Of a stretch of DNA of 22,500 nt, positions 9,826-22,181 are shown in pieces (the stretch's first letter is position 1; the number at the start of each line of letters is the position of its first letter). A program made the translations under genes and the position numbers. This stretch comes from Halisarca cf. caerulea (lineage: Eukaryota > Porifera > Demospongiae > Chondrillida > Halisarcidae): assembly GCA_963170055.1 (NCBI GenBank), contig CAUJGJ010000444.1, positions 682,501-705,000 on the forward strand. The letters are read 5' to 3'. The notes below the pieces were generated by a model, which was given only the letters and a program-made list of their open reading frames with translations, was not told the origin of the DNA and did not search any database.

Positions 9826-12800
9826 CTTTGAAAGAGCCTGACTGATTTACATCATCTGTTGATTGTTGTGTAGGTTCATTCCCTGTAGGAGTTTCTGCAT
9901 GTAGTGCAGTTGAGAAATCCATCTTGGTAGGCATAGCACCCATAATATTATGCATTTTCTTTAATAATGTGGTTGAAACTTCCCAGTCCAGAAAGAGATC
10001 TTTCAATGAAATTAGTTTAAGTGGTTGCTCCCTGCAGTTTACATGACTTCCATTTTCTTCAACTGATGCAATGATTGATGAAATAGGTACAGTATGGCCT
10101 GTTGGAGTTCCCTTATCCATCACACGAAGTACAGAAAACACATCCACACCTGGAGAGTGGTTAGCACGGGCAGTGAGAATGTCACTGACTACATTCGCGA
10201 TCAGTTCCATCAAAAAGGATACCTTAACTCCTGGTCTACTTCTAGCAGTTACATTGACAATAGATTTATACTTGATCTGTACACAGACATCCACACCATG
10301 TATGGTGCTCCAGGACATGGCATTCTTACTGACAGCGCAGCTATGCTCCTCTACTGAAGAAAGAACTGACTTGTGTTTTTGTACATAGTTGCATGCCAGT
10401 CGAATAAATATGGCTTGTTGAAATCTTGGAGTGAGGAAGTGAGGAGTAACTGTAGATAGTTCCCAACATACCGAATGGCAATCCTCGGGTGAGACATCGA
10501 ATTCCATGGACATGGTGATGCCTCTGTCTACTTTAACAAGAGAAGGGAAAAAAAGCCAGTTATTTCGGAATTCAGCTTTATTTAGAAGGAAGCCCAGTTG
10601 TCCTTCAACTACATCTTTATCAATCTCTAATCCAATGTGCATACTGTTAGTTTCTTCTTTCATAAGTGAGCTATCAATAGGATGACAGAATTCCATTGAT
10701 ATCAAAAGCCTTTGAACCATATCTGGATCAAGTGGACTATGTTTGAAGGCTACTTTCAGCTCATTTGTTTGAACTAATCCAAATTTATTAGCTAGATTCT
10801 TGTGATGCATTGGAAAATCTGCGTGATCTGGAGCAAATAGCTTTCCATGAATACCCCCAAGGATTTCCTCAATTTCCAATATCAGCCAACTTTTGCCAGC
10901 ATCTTCTCTGGCAAGAAAGTATAATGCTATGCCTGCTGCACTAAGATCCTGACAACATCTGTCAATGTAGTTCACTGTTAAAGGAAATGGGTGATGTCCA
11001 TCTTTAAGCCTATCAATGATCATGCAAGGCGTAATGGCAAGTGGAGGATTGTCTAAATTCTTGAGCTTGTGGAACAATAAAGAAGCACCAAGTGGGGCAT
11101 GTCTGCCTTCATCCAAGTTATACAAAGAATGCCTGGATTTCAGGTATTCTTGCAGGCGTGCCATTCCTTTTGATGACAAACGGCGGCAATCCATTCCCCA
11201 GCAATCAACAAACTGTAAGCAAGGAGTAGATAATGTAGTCTTCAACTTCTGCATAGTGGTGTACAGTGACCTCTTAGCTGCAGTGGAGGCTCCAGATTTT
11301 AGCTGATCTTGGTGACTGCCAACTAATACCACATTCAGAATATTGTGTTCTTTTACAATGCTTTTGACAGGAAATAGCCACTCCATGCATTGCCTAATCT
11401 TCTCATCTTCAGAGAGGCTGAGGTTAACCACCATTATGAAGGTAATAGCAGCTCCTTCCGGGGCCAGAGCACTTTCAAGGAATGCTAAGTGTGAGGCATA
11501 ATATTCGGACTGACCAGCAAAGTCAAAGAAGATTATGTTGCCCAATTTATCATCCAAGAAAGTTGTTGTGTCTATACCAGCTGTTCTGGTATCTGTAAGG
11601 GAAATTCTGTCATTCTGGAAAAAATTGGTCACCTTCTGAAGTGTACTACGTGGAACCTGTTTGAAGGCAGCAATAAGAGTAGTTTTACCACTCTTTGGGT
11701 AGCCAATGACACAAACAATCTGTCGACGATCAATCCTTAAGAGTTGCTTGCTCAAGAGCTGAAGGGATTTTCTTGGCATCAAATTTGAAAATGTTCTCCC
11801 TTGATTATCCTCTATGAATGTATCACACGCAGCCACTAAAAGAGTATATGCTATACTAACATCCTCATATTTAGCGGCATAGTGGAGAACAGTCCAACCT
11901 CCCCTATCTTTGATGTGGGGATCCCAACTAACTGAATCGGAGGATACTAAACTAGTAAATGCTTTAGTTATTTGTAGCAATTTTTCTGAATCAAAAGTTT
12001 GGTTAACATTCAGGGCAGTCATTAAGGGAGTGAGGTCTGCATTGTCCTGTGCATTTGGACAAGCACCATACCTTAGCAAGTCCTGTACTAATGATAGGTC
12101 ATGTGCTGCACATGTGTGATGAAGGATAGTCTCTCCTTGGCTATTGCTCCCTGTGAGTGGGGTGACACCTTCCAGATCAGCCATTTGAAACAATGCCTTC
12201 AGTTGATCATTTTTCACTATACTAATGATCTTTCTTACACATTCAATGTGGCCATATTTGCAGGCATAATGGAGAGGCGTAGAACCAGTAATATCCTTAA
12301 CTTCTATAGACTTATCTGTTAGTAAGTAACCCACTAGATTACTGTATCCTTTAATGCAAGCGATATGTAAAGGATTTTTGCCATTTGAATTATCTGCAAG
12401 CAAATCAGCACCTTTAGCAATGAGCAATTCAACACATGTAGCCATATTGTATTCTGTGGCAATGTGTAGGGCACTATGAGGAAGTAAAGTTAAATTAAAG
12501 CAGTCACTAAGTCTTATTTCAACATGTTGGACATCACAAAAAGCAAGGAGAATTCTGGAGGCCTCTGTGTCATTGATATATTTGAGTGCCAACACGAGAG
12601 GTGTGTATCCATTATCATCCTTTGCTGTTATGTCAGCACCAGCTTGGAGTATTTTAATTATGAAGTCAAAGTTGCCTTCTTCGCAACATAAATGATGCAA
12701 GAGAGTTCTGTTTTTCGTGCTTTTATTGTCGCTTTTAAGAGTCAGAGGTGCAATTCCCGAGTGATCTTTTACTGCAGGGTCTGCACCAGCTCTTAATAGC

Positions 12801-15800
12801 CTGCTGGCTAGTTTAATATTACCTCTTTTCAAGGCATGATGAAGTATTGTTCGACCATTTGTATCTTTCACAGTCAAAGGAGTGATGCCATCATTATTAG
12901 CAACTTGAATGCACTGGTCCAGGTCATCTGCAATCTGCTGATATATATTGTGAACACATTGATAGTTACCTTGTTTACATGCATAATACAAAGGTGTACA
13001 TCCACTGTTATCTTTGACAAGGAAATACCCAGGATGACATGCTAGGAAGTTTATTAAATTGTGATGACCGTAAAGGGTTGCAATGTGGAGTGGAATACGA
13101 CCATGTGCATCTCTGATGTCCACAGCATTGGTACATTGTGCAGTCAGTGTTTGTACACACAATGGTTTTGATCCTACTTTGGCAGCCATGTGAAGAGCTG
13201 TTCCCTCCCAAATCCGTGTACTACTTTCAGCTTCATTCTTACTAGGCATAAGTTTGCTGAGTGTGAGGGTTATGTTACAGTTAAACTCACAGAGGATGGT
13301 GACAATGACATTTGTTACTTGATCTACCATGGTGTTCATAATTACTCTCATGAGTGGAGTGAATCCACTTGTATCCTTAGCGTTTGGATCAGCACCAGCT
13401 TCAAGGAACTTCCTGATTAGATTGACATCCTGCTCTTCACATGCCAAATGCAGCATAGTTCCACCGATTCCTTCTACCTGCATAGATAGTGAGGTAACAC
13501 CACTGCTATTTGGAATTTGCCAAAGAGCATGTGAATTTGCATATGCAGTAATGAAATGGTTCAAATCGTAAATGCTACCTCTTTCATAAGCATAATGCAA
13601 TGGAGTGTTGCCATGACTGTCCTGTACTGTAGCATCTGCACCAGCTTCCAGAAGGTCTGCAGTTAAAGAATTATAGCCCTTCCTACATGCATAATGAAGA
13701 AGAGTTTGACCCTCTTCATCAACAGCTGTAAGATGTGTTGGTACTGTGTCAGTTGGTGTAGTTTGCAAACTGGTGGGAAATTGTGCTAATATATTTCTGG
13801 AACATGTGCAATGGCCAAGATTGTAGAGATAATACAGGGGTGTACAACCACTGCTGTCCTTGGTGAGCATATGGTAACAGTCTCCATTGGGAGCTAATAA
13901 ATGCAAAGGAGCAATGTGTCCAAAGATACAAGCTATGTGAAGTGCAGTACGGCCAAATGATTCCTTCACCTCCAAAGAAGCACCAAAAGAAATGATGTGC
14001 TCTATACAGGAGACAAATTGCTTTGATTCTTCCTCCATGGACAATGTGCTGGAGGATTGACTCCTCACTAATGATTCTGATTCAGGTAAAAATTTTAATA
14101 CATCACTGCCATCCACAGCTTGTCCAATTAGCACTTTCATTAATGGAGTGAAACCAAACCCATCTGGTAGATTGGCATCTGCACCTGCTTCGAGCAGCCT
14201 TTTAATCACACCAATATCTTTTTTCTGACATGCTAAATGCAGAATAGTTTGATCACCAGTTGTAGTTTTCACACTAATGGAGATGGGACTAGTACCCTTG
14301 CTGTTCTTGGCAACAAGTAGTGCAATAGGATTGTTACAACAGTCAAGAAATGAACCCAAAAGCTCAATGTCACCTCTTTCACAAACAAAGTGTAATGGCG
14401 TGTAGCCTTGATTGTCTTCAATCCTTGGATCAGCACCAGCTTTAAGAAGCTCTCTCAATAGATTTCCATGATCCAACACCTGACATGATAAATGCAAGAC
14501 TGTTTGACCGCTTGATAATATTCTCACACATAGTGGAGTAACACCATCTTTATTTGGGATCTGCCAAAGAGTGTGTGAATCTGAGCATTTCTCAATGAAG
14601 TTGTACAAACAGTGAATGTTACCTCTTTCACAAACATAATGCAATGGAGTGTTGCCTTGACTGTCCTGTACTGTAGGATCTGTACCAGCTCTTAGAAGGT
14701 CAGTGATTAAAGTAAGATTGCCGTCCCTACATGCATAATGAAGAAGAGTTTGACCATCCTTATCAACAGCTGTAAGATGTGTTGGCACTGTGCCATTTGG
14801 TGTAGTTTGCAAACTGGTGGGAAATTGTGCTAATATATTTCTGGAACATGCACAATGGCCAAGATTGTAGAGATAAAACAGAGGTGTACAGCCTCTGCTG
14901 TCCTTGGTGAGCATATGGTGAAAGTCTCCACTGGGAGCTAACAAATGCAAAAGAGCACTATGACCAAAGATGCAAGCTATGTGAAGTGCACTACGACCAA
15001 ATGCATCCTGTGCCTCCAAAGAAGCACCAAAAGAAACGAGGTGCTCTATACAGGACACAAATATCTTTGTTTCTTTAGTCATTGTAAAAGATTGACTTCC
15101 CTCCAAGGAGAGCGTGCTGGAGGATTCACTCATCACTGTTGATTCCGATTCAGGCAATTCAAACTCTTCTTCGGTAATTTGCTCTAGTGATGCATCGTTA
15201 CCAAACACAGCTTTTCCAATAAGCAATCTCATTAGTGGAGTGAAACCAAACCCATCTGGTAGATTAGTATTTGCACCTGCCTCAAGCAATCTTTTAATTG
15301 CACAAAAATCTTTCCTCTGACAAGCTAAATGCATAATCCTTTGATCACCTGCATGTACTTTCAAGTGCAATGCACTAGTGCCATGAATATTTATAATGTT
15401 GAGGCATACTGCTGGATTCTGACTGAAGTCAAGTAGATGGTTCAAGCACTTAATATGACCACCCTCACAAGCATAATGACACGGAGTATTGCCTTGACTG
15501 TCCTGTGCTGTAGGATCAGCTCCAGCTTTTAGAAGACGTAAGGTCAAATCTTCATCTCCTTTCTTACATACATGGTGAATAGAAGCTCGACCCTCTTGAT
15601 CGACAATAGTAAGAGGAGTAGCACCATCAGCAGTCACCTTAGCAGTCAGCAGACTTGATATTCCAAGAATTTCATTTGATACGTCACAAATGTCTGCCAG
15701 ACTTAGACAGTCTACCTTCATAAAAATGTAGTACAAAGGTGTGTAGCCATCATTATCTTCAATGAGAAAATGCTCGTGAGAGGGTTCCAATGCTTCAATT

Positions 15801-17548
15801 AAATGATGATGTCGCTGCATACAAGCAATGTGTAGAGGGATTCGACCATTAGTATCCTTTATCTCTGATAGGCTGGATGGATCCCTGGTGCTAGAAAATA
15901 TAGCTTGTGCACATTTATCATAACCATTCTCACAAGCGTAGTGCAGTGGAGTGTAGCCCTGACTATCCTTGATGGAAGGATCTGCATAAGCTTCAAGTAG
16001 ATCAGTAGTCACATCATCATATCCCCCCCTGCATGCATGATGAAGAATAGTTCGACCCTCTTCATCAACAACAGTAAGAGGTGTGGCACCATCAGCAGTC
16101 ACTTTAGCAGTCAGCAGACTTGATATTGCAGGAGTTCCATCTGATAAGTCACAAATCTCTGCCAGACATAGACAGCTCCCTTTTGTACAAATGTAGTATA
16201 GAGGAGTGTAGCCATCATTATCTTCAATGAGAAAATGCTCATGAGAGGGTTCCAATGCTCTAATTAAATGGTGATGCTGCTGCATGCAAACAATATGTAG
16301 AGGGATTCGACCATTAGCATCCTTAATCTCTGATAGGTCAGAAGGATTCATACTGCTATAAAATAAGGCATGTACACACTTGTCATGACCATTCTCACAA
16401 GCGTAATGTAATGGAGTGTAGCCCTGACTATCCTTGATGGAAGGATCAGCATCAACTTCAAGTAGATCAATGGTTACATCATCATATCCCCCCCTGCATG
16501 CATGATGAAGGATAGTTTGACCATCTTCATCAACAACAGTAAGAGGTGTGGCACCATCAGAATTAACAACCTGCAACAGATTCTTAGGAGAGTGCGAAAG
16601 TACCTTCCTAAAATATTCACAATGACCATATCTACAAACATAGTAGAGAGGCATGCAGCCACCGTCATCCTTGGTTTTAAAGTAATCTTCGTTAGGAGCT
16701 AGCAAATCAAGATTATCAAAATATCCTTCAATACAAGCAATGTGAAGAGGGGTACGGCCTTGTGCATCTGTTGCTTGTATGGAAGCTCCACAGGAAACGA
16801 GTGATTTGATACAATTAGCATCTACATTCTCCGGTTGTTTACCAATAGCCATGTGAAGAGCTGTCTTTCCATTCAAGGATTGCAGTTTCAAGCTGGCTTC
16901 ACTCACATCTAATGCTGCATTGAGGCTACAGCCGTGGGAATGCAAAGCATCAACCATCTCACTAGTGCTAGAGGTCACAACACCACTCAGTACCAAACTC
17001 ATGAGTGGTGTTAGGCCTGAATTATCTTTTGCATTAGGATCAGCACCAGCCTCGAGTAGCACTTGAAGTACAAATTCATCTTTCCATTTACATGCAAAGT
17101 GCAAAAGCGTTTCACCGAAGGTTTCTGATCGGATTGATAGAGCAGTTGTCCCATCGTTACTAGGAACTTGAAGGAGGCCAATGGGGTCCTCACTATGACA
17201 TAGCAAATGGCTTATGCAGGAAAGCTGGCCAATTTTAAAAGCATAATGTAATGCAGTGTAGCCACAGATGTCCAGTAAGTTAGGATTGGTACCCGAGTTG
17301 AGTATACTACAAATCATATCATCATCACCAATCATGCATGCATGATGTAGGTTAAATCTAGTACCTTCCTTGTGTCCAGCAATTGGTACAGCAGTTACAT
17401 CTGTTTTTTCTGTTAAGCTTAATAGACTTGATGACCGAAATAACTGCTGCTTTTTATCTTGAGTTTGTGTTGATGAACTGCTCGGAAGGACTGGTGTACT
17501 CTGACTAAGACCGACAGCCTTCAGCAACCGACCTTCTCCATGTAGTAC
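9826..17548 (-). CDS. Exon 3: giant ankyrin-repeat, Roc GTPase and COR exon
   Basis: A single 7.7-kb open exon of 2,574 codons. It starts at the acceptor TACTAG|GTACTA (phase 0, reading VLHGEGRLLKAVG) and ends at the donor AAAG|GTACAAG (phase 1). No in-frame ATG is needed at the 5' end: the open frame begins directly at the acceptor. Counting codons from the exon start, about 45 ankyrin repeats (GYTPLHYACENGH type) span about 64-1922. A Roc GTPase follows, with P-loop GYPKSGKT at 1949-1956, G3 motif DFAGQ at 2009-2013 and a G4-position motif GSHQD at 2077-2081. A COR region spans about 2130-2480, including HFLTPRFQQAIFIRL near 2370. Roc-COR (ROCO) proteins are dimerising GTPases; DAPK1 and LRRK proteins also pair them with ankyrin repeats. 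No kinase or LRR is present here. With the downstream death domains this resembles kinase-less DAPK. The repeats contain recent internal duplications. Confidence 0.93.
13430..15356 (-). repeat. Tandem duplication of a ~1.05-kb (about 10 ankyrin repeats) block inside exon 3
   Basis: Two consecutive blocks share landmarks in order: LPDGFGFTPLM, an acidic and Ser-rich insert, FVSCIEH, ALHIACIFGH, LAQFPTSLQTTP, GQTLLHYACR, LWQIPN. Equivalent points are 1,044 bp apart (14765 against 13721) and 1,092 bp apart (15241 against 14149). The 48-bp difference is a 16-codon indel in the acidic and Ser-rich insert between ankyrin repeats. The frame is kept throughout. The outer limits are approximate. Confidence 0.8.
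15611..16540 (-). repeat. Two tandem 465-bp (155-residue) ankyrin super-units inside exon 3
   Basis: Two adjacent units, 16076-16540 and 15611-16075, have exactly the same 465-bp period. Each encodes four ankyrin repeats with the same order of landmarks: GRTILHHACRGGYDDV or close, SQGYTPLHYACENG, NGRIPLHI, SHEHFLIEDNDGYTPLYYI, then LLTAKVTADGATPL. The next unit to the left starts alike (TIVDQEGRASIHHVC) but diverges quickly. This is an in-frame expansion by unequal exchange or slippage and looks young compared with the rest of the array. Confidence 0.85.
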
Positions 17549-18547
17549 CTAGTACAATAAAAGTGAATGGTAATTATTGTTACAGTTAAAATGTGTTGGA
17601 AAATCAACAGATTATTATTATAATAATTATTATTTGGCAATGCCCTTATAGTTTGGTATTGCATGACTATATGTTTGCAGAAATTATAATCTGTAATTGC
17701 ATGACATTAACATACCGTGCGCTCAGAAATTTTTGTGGTACAGGTGCAGAAATGTTTGCAGTGCGGGTGCAAGCAATTGACAATTTTCACATATTATTAA
17801 ATTTTTGGGGATGCATGTGGGTATTTGGGGTATTGAAATTTTAACAGAATTTGACTAATGTTTGGACTTCATATATAGATCTGTTGTGAGCATTTTTATG
17901 ACCCTCACTCTCTCAATTGACGAATCAATGTAATATTATTCTCTACATAAACTGCCTGCATGCGTAGTTGAAGATGATACAAACTTCTCCAACTGTCATC
18001 CAATTTAGAGCATCTGACAGGGGTAAAAAAAACCTCATCAACATGCATGGTAAATGAAAGTTTACGTGTCTGATCTTAATTTAACGGTAGATATATAGAT
18101 TCCTGTTTCTTTGTTTACTCACTGACAGGTAAAAGGCTTTCAAAGCCATTGTCTTGTTTGTGCTAGATACGACAAGGCAAGAGACATTTTTCCAACACAT
18201 TGCATAATATCTACATAATATACTATAATTATCACTAAATTTATCCTGCTATAAAACATAAAATATTATGCAATCGACTTTTGATCGTGGATGACATTTT
18301 TCATGGGAACAGAGTGCATGCATTGCAGAAACTTCAAAAATTTCCGAACGTGTGGTATAATTATTTCACATGAAATTTAATATCAAAAATATATGCATAC
18401 TTGAATGTACCTCACAAACAAGGACTGTCACAGGGGCACACAGTGGAAACTCTCTCTATGACACTTTGGGATCTCAAAATGTTGCATGGTTATGCATAAT
18501 TAACAATCAATATGGACACACAGGCTGTTAACTTGCATATTACATAC
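17549..18547. other. Intron 2 of the main gene
   Basis: About 1 kb between the Ser/Pro-rich exon and the giant exon, both borders in phase 0. AT-rich, including an ATT/AAT run near 17611-17635. No repeat or gene recognised. Confidence 0.65.
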
Positions 18548-19653
18548 CTTTTCTCTACTTATGAATGGGGTTTTGTGCTGTGTGTGCTTGTCACGTGGTT
18601 TGCCATCTGCTGGTGGTTGCGCTATATTCGATGACAATTGACTGCTGAAAAATTCCGATGAAGTTTTACATACTGGCAAGTAGTTGGACGGAGTCTGGTC
18701 ATCATTGCTGGCTGGGAACTCATTTTTAATTTGTAAATTAGATTCATCAGGGTAGTTACTAGTTCTTGATGGCACTTCAACTGATGGGTGTGTTTCAGGT
18801 AGAGAATCATCTACTGATTGCTGACTGTCGCTAAAGTCTATCAAATGGTGTTTGCTGGGTGGAGGTTCGCCCATTGGTAGGCATTTGCCATTTGCAGTTT
18901 TATCTCCAACTGGGTGGTTGCTAGTTGAAGTTCCGGCTATTATTAGTGGTTCAGGATGGTTGCTAAATGAAGTTCCATCTGTTGGTGTATGCTGGCTAGG
19001 CCGAGATCCATCTACTGGTGAGTGGCTGCTGATTGAAGATATATATGATATTGGAGGCTGTTTGCTAGGTGAAGTGTCATCTTTTGGTGAATGATGGCTA
19101 GATGGAGGTTCATCAAATGGTGGGTGGCTGTTGAGTGGAGCTGTGCCCATTGGTGGGTAGCTGCTAGGTGAAGGTTTATCTGTTATAGGGAGCTCAAGGT
19201 TGCTAGTTGAAGTCTCGTTTTCTAGTAGATGGTTGCTAGTTTCATCTACAGAAGAGTTGCTGTTGAGTGAAGTTTTATATACTGATGTTTGGTTCCTTGC
19301 TAAAGTTTTATCTATTATCGGGCTGTCCATTTGAGGAGCTTGAGTTGTATCCTGCATAGGTTCAATTTTTCTTACAGATTCTGTAGTATCGAGTTCTTTT
19401 TTTGTCTCAACATTGGGCCCAGAAGCAGTTTCATTTGATGGGGATTCAGTAGGGAGACCAGCATGATGGGGCAAATAATTGCTGTGAATTTGGCTGACAG
19501 ATGGCTGATGTGTACGAGAGGTTGTTTTTCCTACGGATTGACTGTGAGAAGGATAGGACTCAAGAGTGTAGTCACTTGGTTGTTGTTTATTAAAAGAAAC
19601 TTCATTTCTTCTGAATGCAGGCAATTCTTGCTGACCTGGTGTTGACACTGCAC
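18548..19653 (-). CDS. Exon 2: Ser/Pro/Thr-rich disordered region of the ANK-Roc-COR-DD gene
   Basis: An open stretch of 368 full codons lies between an acceptor (ATATAG|GTGCAG) and a donor (AAAAG|GTATGT). It enters in phase 1, completing the G left by exon 1, and leaves in phase 0, matching the next exon. The product begins AVSTPGQQELPAF and is rich in Ser, Pro, Thr, His and Asn. Its middle has a degenerate repeat of roughly 14 residues built on patterns such as DGTSFSNHP and DETSNH. No globular domain, signal peptide or membrane segment is visible, so it is probably a disordered linker or a modification-rich N-terminus. The first third is clearly related to the partial exon at 1-342. Both splice borders are predictions, but phases agree on both sides. 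Confidence 0.75.
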
Positions 19654-20254
19654 CTATATAATTATAGCAAAGGAAGGTCAAATGTAAGGTTTACGTACTT
19701 GCAGTTCAATGATGATATTATCATAACAATATTATTATTATATAGTACGTATTGCCATGCAAAGCAACAAGGATAATTATATTATTACTCAATTATATGA
19801 ATTTAGTCTGGTATTAAAGTTCCTCACGCATTGCTTATGCATGTATACGTACATATAAGACGTATGCATATAATTGTCAATGATAAGAAGTCACTATTAT
19901 TAAGTGCTCATGCAGAGTATTGATTTAATTGGTTGTCATGTGCAGACAGTCCCAATTATATAGACTAAGTACAGTATAAGATCCTGAATTTCCATGTACT
20001 ATGAACAATACTAAATGCAACATCTGGAATCAATAATGTTTGTATGGCAACTCGGCAACGATGAGACATGTGAGTTATTGGAAAGACCTAGGGTTTTTGA
20101 AAGGGACAGCAGGTTCAGAAAGTTGGCAGCTATATATAGCAATTAAAAAAATTCATATATATTTGCTATAATATTTTGTCTATATTATACGCATGCATAT
20201 CCCTGTAGTTATATGTCCTGAAGATAACACTCATTCCTAAACTTTGCTGTTGTG

Positions 20255-20548
20255 TTATAATGATATTGTGCAATTATGGCAGAACATGGCAGTCCACATG
20301 CAAAATTATACGTAAAAATCACTAATTTATAGAAATCCATTACACACAAAAGTTTCATCCCACTTAGTCTGGAATTAAAGTATAATATGGTATAGAATCA
20401 AAATCCAACCCACTTTACGTAGATTATGCCATATGTGCTTTATTCTAGTGGAATGAAACTTTCGTGTATTATAATGGATTTCAGTGATTTTTACATATTA
20501 ATTTGCATGTGGACAGCCATGTTCTGCCATTGCACAATAACATTATAA
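20255..20548. mobile_element. 294-bp foldback MITE-like element
   Basis: Long inverted repeat. The left arm begins TTATAATGATATTGTGCAAT and the right arm, read in reverse complement, begins TTATAATGTTATTGTGCAAT. Pairing continues through GGCAGAACATGG, GTCCACATGCAAA, GTAAAAATCACT, GAAATCCATTA and AAAGTTTCAT, leaving a small centre near 20390. It is not seen at the matching place in the left copy, so it is probably an insertion after duplication. Confidence 0.8.
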
Positions 20549-21727
20549 GATAACAAATAATGCACCAGCCGTGTAGCCAACCGAACACAGTCATAGTAAA
20601 GAGGCCATGGGATTGCTATACTGGCTGCTGCTCTAATTCTTGACCAAGCATGCCACTCTACTTCCATCAGGAAAATCTTGTGTAGAATGTGGAACATTCT
20701 TTTTGATTGTCTTGTGTTGTATTACAGTGCTTTATTGGGCATAGCGCCCTAGTGTTGTACACATTGCACTAATAGTTAATAATAAAAATATATAATAATA
20801 TACCAAAGAACAGCATTGTTGGGATCATTTGATAATGTCTACCAAAATGTGGAAAACTGGACTGGCTGGCACTTAGAGTGTGGACAAACTAAAATGAAGG
20901 TACATGTGTCTTTGGATCGAATTCCATGGTAAATCAGTCTCAAGTGTAAAAAATTAAGTATTATAGTGTCTTTTCTATTTATTAATTGATGCGATGGACT
21001 CCGATGCTTTATTTATTAATGGAAGTGTTATTCCATTTAACCATGGATAACCAAACTTTTGGCAGGGAATATCTGTTAATAATAATGGTCCAGGAATGAA
21101 ACTTCTGTTAAATGAAATGAAAAGTCCGTTAAACCAATCGAAAGACAGTTGCAATTGACTGTTTGCAGGATCATGCAGTTCAGGGGCGGATCCAGGAATC
21201 TGTAAAGGGGGGTGCTGGCCTGAAAGAAGTGGATCTGTAGGGCAGGTTGGGGGCATCCTTCCCTGATAAATTTTCAAATTCAGGCTTAATTTTACTATAT
21301 TCTGGGCAAGTTACAATGTAAATTAGTGGCAAAATTTATTACTTTACTGCAGCTGTTGTATTAAGTAGTAGTGTACAATAATCAATTGAAATTGAATGAA
21401 GTGTTTGCCTAGTATAATGTATGACTGCTTGCAAAAGAAGCAGTAACAAAAACAATGACCTATAGCTGGCATAAGCTGCTTGTAAAGGGATGAAGTATTA
21501 TAATTAATTGCACAGAAAACTTTAGTCAACGGGGTTGACCAAGTATGACCTGCCTGCCAGATGGCTGGCTAAAAGAAGTCCATGACATTATCAGGCATGT
21601 TAGCCTTCAAGTTGGTAGCCTGGGGCATTCTATAGCTAAGACTAAGAGTAGAAATAACACAGGCTTTAGGCTTAGTTCAAAATTCAGCTGTGTTGACTTA
21701 GCTAATCACAAAGGTGATTTTGTGGTT

Positions 21728-21745
21728 AGCTGATCATGATCAGCT
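21728..21745. repeat. Perfect 18-bp palindrome
   Basis: AGCTGATCATGATCAGCT equals its own reverse complement. It lies in intron 1 within sequence unique to the right copy; function unknown. Confidence 0.9.
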
Positions 21746-22163
21746 GAACTTTGAACCTTGCACTTGAGGATTATTAAGAGTACAGTGAACTGAGGTGTGA
21801 AGGTAGTAGTAGACTTGTTTCTAGGTCTTTAAAAGCGTTTTGACAACTTTTATAGCCCTTGTCAAGGCTGATCACTGTTAGCTCTGGTGCTGCTGGTACC
21901 ATGAAAGCAGATAGTGGACAGAAAACAAACAATAATTATTATATTAGAGACTTTTCGAACAGTAGCACATATCATAATGATTGCCACCTTGTACACAATT
22001 TTTTGCCCACCCAAAGCACCCCTCCTCAATCCGACCCTGCATGACGACTGTCATTCACTGATAAGCTCTTTGGCCTGGCCGAAATCAAGAATACTGATTA
22101 CTACTAGCTCATGTTAGTAGACTTTAGTCAATTCACTCGCTGGTAATAATACGGTGACACCCA

Positions 22164-22181
22164 CCCCCCCCCCCCCCCCCC
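22164..22181. repeat. Poly-C tract within a short inverted repeat
   Basis: Eighteen consecutive C flanked by CGGTGAC on the left and GTCACCG on the right, which can pair. The left copy of the duplication has only five C at the corresponding place (near 2606-2610), so the tract expanded after duplication or shrank there. Confidence 0.85.

Noticed and set aside
10071..16702. Plus-strand open frames opposite the giant exon
   Set aside because: Antisense shadows of the ankyrin/Roc-COR coding sequence; they carry no domain of their own.
17525..17527. TTG at 17527 as the protein start of the giant exon
   Set aside because: It is not an ATG; the frame is open further upstream to a splice acceptor at 17548 that matches the phase-0 donor of exon 2.
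20975..21277. 100-residue minus-strand open frame
   Set aside because: It lies in sequence unique to the right intron 1, overlaps a repeat-like motif, and resembles no known protein.
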